Below the pieces are notes generated by a model. The model had not been told where the DNA came from. It saw only the letters and a list, made by a program, of their open reading frames with translations, and made no database searches. From positions 1 through 53,518 of the forward strand of contig USOU01000006.1 in NCBI GenBank assembly GCA_900556415.1: 53,518 nt of DNA. Reading direction: 5' to 3'. Positions 51,355 to 53,518 of this stretch are shown here, piece after piece. The DNA is from an uncultured Collinsella sp. Lineage in GTDB: Bacteria > Actinomycetota > Coriobacteriia > Coriobacteriales > Coriobacteriaceae. Both the position numbers and the translations under genes were made by a program. How positions within the stretch are numbered: position 1 is the stretch's first letter; each line of letters opens with the position of its first letter.

Positions 51355-53374
51355 GCGCGGTCTCCTCTTCGATCTGGGTGGAAAGCTCGAGCCATTCGTC
51401 CTCGAGCTTGGGCAGCTCTTGCTTAAGGCCGTTATATTCCCCCAGCGCGGCGTTGAACTTGTCCTGATCGGCATAAAGCTCTTCGCTTGCCATCAATTCC
51501 ATAAGCTCGTCATAGCGGGCACGCTTTTTGTCGAGCTCGGCCTCGATCTTCTTGAGCTGATTGCGCACGCCCTTGAGCTTTTTGTTGAGCGCGGCGCGGG
51601 CTTGGGCCTCGGCGCGCTTTTGCTCCTTGGTCTTTTTGCCCTCGGCCGGCTTGGGGGCGGCGGCGGGGGTGTCGGCCTGGGCGGCGCTGGCTTTGGTGGG
51701 CTTGCCTGCGGCCAGCGCGCTCTCCCCTGCTGCCTCGGCGGCGGCGCGGGCTGCGAGGTCCTCGCGCTTGTATAGGTAGTAGTCGTAGTCGCCGTCATAG
51801 ACCGTGACCTTGCCATCGCGGATGTCGATGATGCGGTTGGCCACGGCGCGCACCAGGTGCTCGTCGTGGCTAATCAGCACGATGGTGCCGGGGAAGTTTT
51901 GCAGGGCGTTCTCGAGCATGTCTACCGAGTCGATGTCCAGGTGGTTGGTGGGCTCGTCCAGGCACAGGAGCGCCTCGGGGGCCACGAGCATTTTGGCCAG
52001 GGCAAGACGCGCCTTTTCACCGCCGGAAAGGACGCGTACCTGCTTTTCGATGGAATCGTTGTCGCTAAACAGGAAGGCGCCCAGCAGGCTGCGCTGCTGC
52101 GGCACGGTCCACTTGGGCGTAACGGTGTCGATCTCTTGCAGGACGGTGTTGGACTCGGTCATGCCCTCGAGCGCGTGCTGGGCGTAATAGGCCACGCCCA
52201 CGTTGGTGCCCAGGTCGCGCGTGCCGGTAGTGGGCGGCTCTAGGCCGGCGAGGATTTTCATGAGGGTGGACTTGCCGGCGCCGTTAGGGCCGACGAGCGC
52301 CACGTGCTCACCGCGGTAGAGTTTGAGGTCGATGTCGCTGTAGATGTGCTTGTCGCCGTAGGACTTGGAGACGCCCTCTAGGCCAACGACCATATCGCCG
52401 GAGCGTGGCGGATCGGGGAACTTAAAGTCGATGTGCTTGTGGCCCTCAGGCAGGATGACGAGCTCCTTTTTGATCTGTTCGATCTTGCGGATGCGCTCCT
52501 GGGCCTGGGCGGCCTTGGTGGGCTTGTAGCGGAACTTGTCGACAAAGACCTGCATGTGGGCGATGTCGCGCTCCTGGGCGGCGCGCTTGGCGCGCATTTG
52601 CTCCAGGTTGTCCTCACGCTGCTTAAGGTAGCTGCTGTAGTTGCCGGTGTAGGTGGTTACGCGGCGGTTCTCGAGCGCGGCGACGTGGTCGACGCAGGCG
52701 TCCATAAAGGCGCGGTCGTGGCTGACGATGAGGACGGCGCCGTCGTAGTTGGCGATAAAGCCGCGCAGCCACTGGACGCTCTCGAGGTCCAGGTGGTTGG
52801 TGGGCTCGTCCAGCAGCAGCAGGTCGGGATGGCGCAGGAAGAGCTTTGCCAACGCGATGCGCATCTGCCAGCCGCCGGAGAACTCGGAGCACGGGCGCTC
52901 AAAGTCGGTGACCTTAAAGCCCAGGCCGGACAGGATCTTGCGGGCGTTACTCTCGAGCTCGTAACCGCCCAGATGCTCAAAGCGGTCCTGGACCTGGCCG
53001 TACTCGTTGAGGAGGGCGTCGACGTCCTTGCCCTGCTCGGAGAGCTCGGTGATCTGGGCCTGCAGCTCGTTGGCGCGCTCGCCCATGCGGCGGATTTCCT
53101 TGGCAGCGGCCATGACCTCGGCGAGGATGGTGGTGTCCTTTTTCTCCAGGTTGGTTTCCTGCTCTAGGTAGCCTACCTGGCAGTCCTTTGCGTACTGGAC
53201 CTGGCCGGAGTCTGGGCTGTCGATGCCCATGATGATCTTGAGCATGGTGGTTTTGCCGGCGCCGTTGGGGCCCACGAGCGCGAAGCGCTCGCCGGGGTTG
53301 ATCTGGAAGGACGCGCCGCTAAAGAGGACGCGCGCGCCGAAGCTTTTTTCGATCTTGTCGACCAGGAGGATCAT
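51341..53374 (-). CDS. ABC-F family ATPase
   Basis: 677 residues with two ABC domains and no membrane segment. Walker A of the first domain is GPNGAGKTT at 35-43, with signature FSGGW and Walker [13 protein letters not shown]. The second domain has [17 protein letters not shown] and [13 protein letters not shown] linker of about 80 residues joins the domains, and an Ala/Pro-rich stretch with a coiled coil forms the C-terminus, as in Uup/YdiF-type proteins. Such factors act on stalled ribosomes. Whether this one protects against antibiotics cannot be read from sequence. Confidence 0.95.
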   Translation of the reverse strand: MILLVDKIEKSFGARVLFSGASFQINPGERFALVGPNGAGKTTMLKIIMGIDSPDSGQVQYAKDCQVGYLEQETNLEKKDTTILAEVMAAAKEIRRMGERANELQAQITELSEQGKDVDALLNEYGQVQDRFEHLGGYELESNARKILSGLGFKVTDFERPCSEFSGGWQMRIALAKLFLRHPDLLLLDEPTNHLDLESVQWLRGFIANYDGAVLIVSHDRAFMDACVDHVAALENRRVTTYTGNYSSYLKQREDNLEQMRAKRAAQERDIAHMQVFVDKFRYKPTKAAQAQERIRKIEQIKKELVILPEGHKHIDFKFPDPPRSGDMVVGLEGVSKSYGDKHIYSDIDLKLYRGEHVALVGPNGAGKSTLMKILAGLEPPTTGTRDLGTNVGVAYYAQHALEGMTESNTVLQEIDTVTPKWTVPQQRSLLGAFLFSDNDSIEKQVRVLSGGEKARLALAKMLVAPEALLCLDEPTNHLDIDSVDMLENALQNFPGTIVLISHDEHLVRAVANRIIDIRDGKVTVYDGDYDYYLYKREDLAARAAAEAAGESALAAGKPTKASAAQADTPAAAPKPAEGKKTKEQKRAEAQARAALNKKLKGVRNQLKKIEAELDKKRARYDELMELMASEELYADQDKFNAALGEYNGLKQELPKLEDEWLELSTQIEEETARELS

Positions 53375-53404
53375 GGTGCCGCCTTTGACCTTGTGTGCCT
53401 ATAT

Positions 53405-53434
53405 GAAAAAAGGCCCCAACTTACGTTGGAGCCT
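53405..53434 (-). terminator. tRNA-Ala terminator
   Basis: GGCTCCAAC / GTTGGGGCC with loop GTAA and a run of six T on the minus strand, 16 bases after the tRNA 3' end. Confidence 0.88.
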
Positions 53435-53449
53435 CATTCAATGCTCGGG

Positions 53450-53518
53450 TGGAGACGAGGGGGATCGAACCCCTGACCTCTTGACTGCCAGTCAAGCGCT
53501 CTCCCAGCTGAGCTACGC
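53450..53518 (-). tRNA. tRNA-Ala (GGC), 5' end cut by the window edge
   Basis: Anticodon loop CTGGCAG (anticodon GGC), T-loop GTTCGATCC and discriminator A are seen on the minus strand. About four bases of the 5' acceptor strand lie outside the window. CCA is not encoded (ACCC follows). Confidence 0.95.

Overview
The window is a chromosomal segment of a high-GC, gut-type actinobacterium of the class Coriobacteriia. It is almost certainly Collinsella aerofaciens or a close relative. The strongest marker is at 28784-29575: I recognise its 263-residue product as the NADPH-dependent 7beta-hydroxysteroid dehydrogenase described from C. aerofaciens. The rest of the content (RNase J plus RNase Y, a GarA-like FHA protein, SpoVS in a non-spore-former, the lexA/LysM/nrdR order of actinobacteria) fits that assignment. 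This is a judgement from remembered families; no database search was run.

Layout. 1-9.36 kb (+) is a tight housekeeping run: rnj, ftsK, a RodZ-like protein, yajQ, rimO, pgsA, and a CinA C-terminal amidase. 9.5-18.4 kb (+) carries recA (LexA-controlled promoter) and recX, then rny, a GHKL ATPase of unknown role and spoVS, then miaB-miaA-hflX. 18.4-21.3 kb is the SOS/nucleotide locus: lexA and a membrane acyltransferase-like gene run leftward, while a LysM cell-division-suppressor-like gene, nrdR and dut run rightward from a shared intergenic region with three LexA-like boxes. 21.4-28.1 kb holds trxB, a DUF1836 regulator, degV, an NlpC/P60 hydrolase, apt, a MerR regulator, a GarA-like FHA protein and a second CDP-alcohol phosphatidyltransferase.

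28.1-36.1 kb is an accessory region ending at a tRNA-Pro gene. It holds a decayed gene, the 7beta-HSDH, a structured leader or ncRNA candidate, a helix-turn-helix regulator, an internally duplicated gamma-glutamylcyclotransferase-like protein with Cys-rich modules, a frameshifted serine recombinase, and a secreted pilin-like protein. The pilin-like gene has a run of nine G residues just after its start and a C-terminal DUF6273-like domain resembling the variable proteins of diversity-generating retroelements. It is the most interesting object in the window: a candidate phase-variable, possibly diversified surface protein.

36.1-53.5 kb (-) returns to dense housekeeping genes: tRNA-Pro, coaBC, a zinc-ribbon coiled-coil protein, a Nif3-like protein, a cysteine desulfurase, rpe, gpsA, plsY, der, a DUF512 radical-SAM protein, ispH, plsC, cmk, rluB, scpB, scpA, an M50 peptidase, a small membrane protein, an ABC-F ATPase and a partial tRNA-Ala. 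Many of these genes overlap or lie within a few bases of each other, which suggests long polycistronic transcripts combining phospholipid synthesis (gpsA, plsY, plsC), chromosome segregation (scpAB), ribosome maturation (der, rluB, ABC-F) and cofactor supply.
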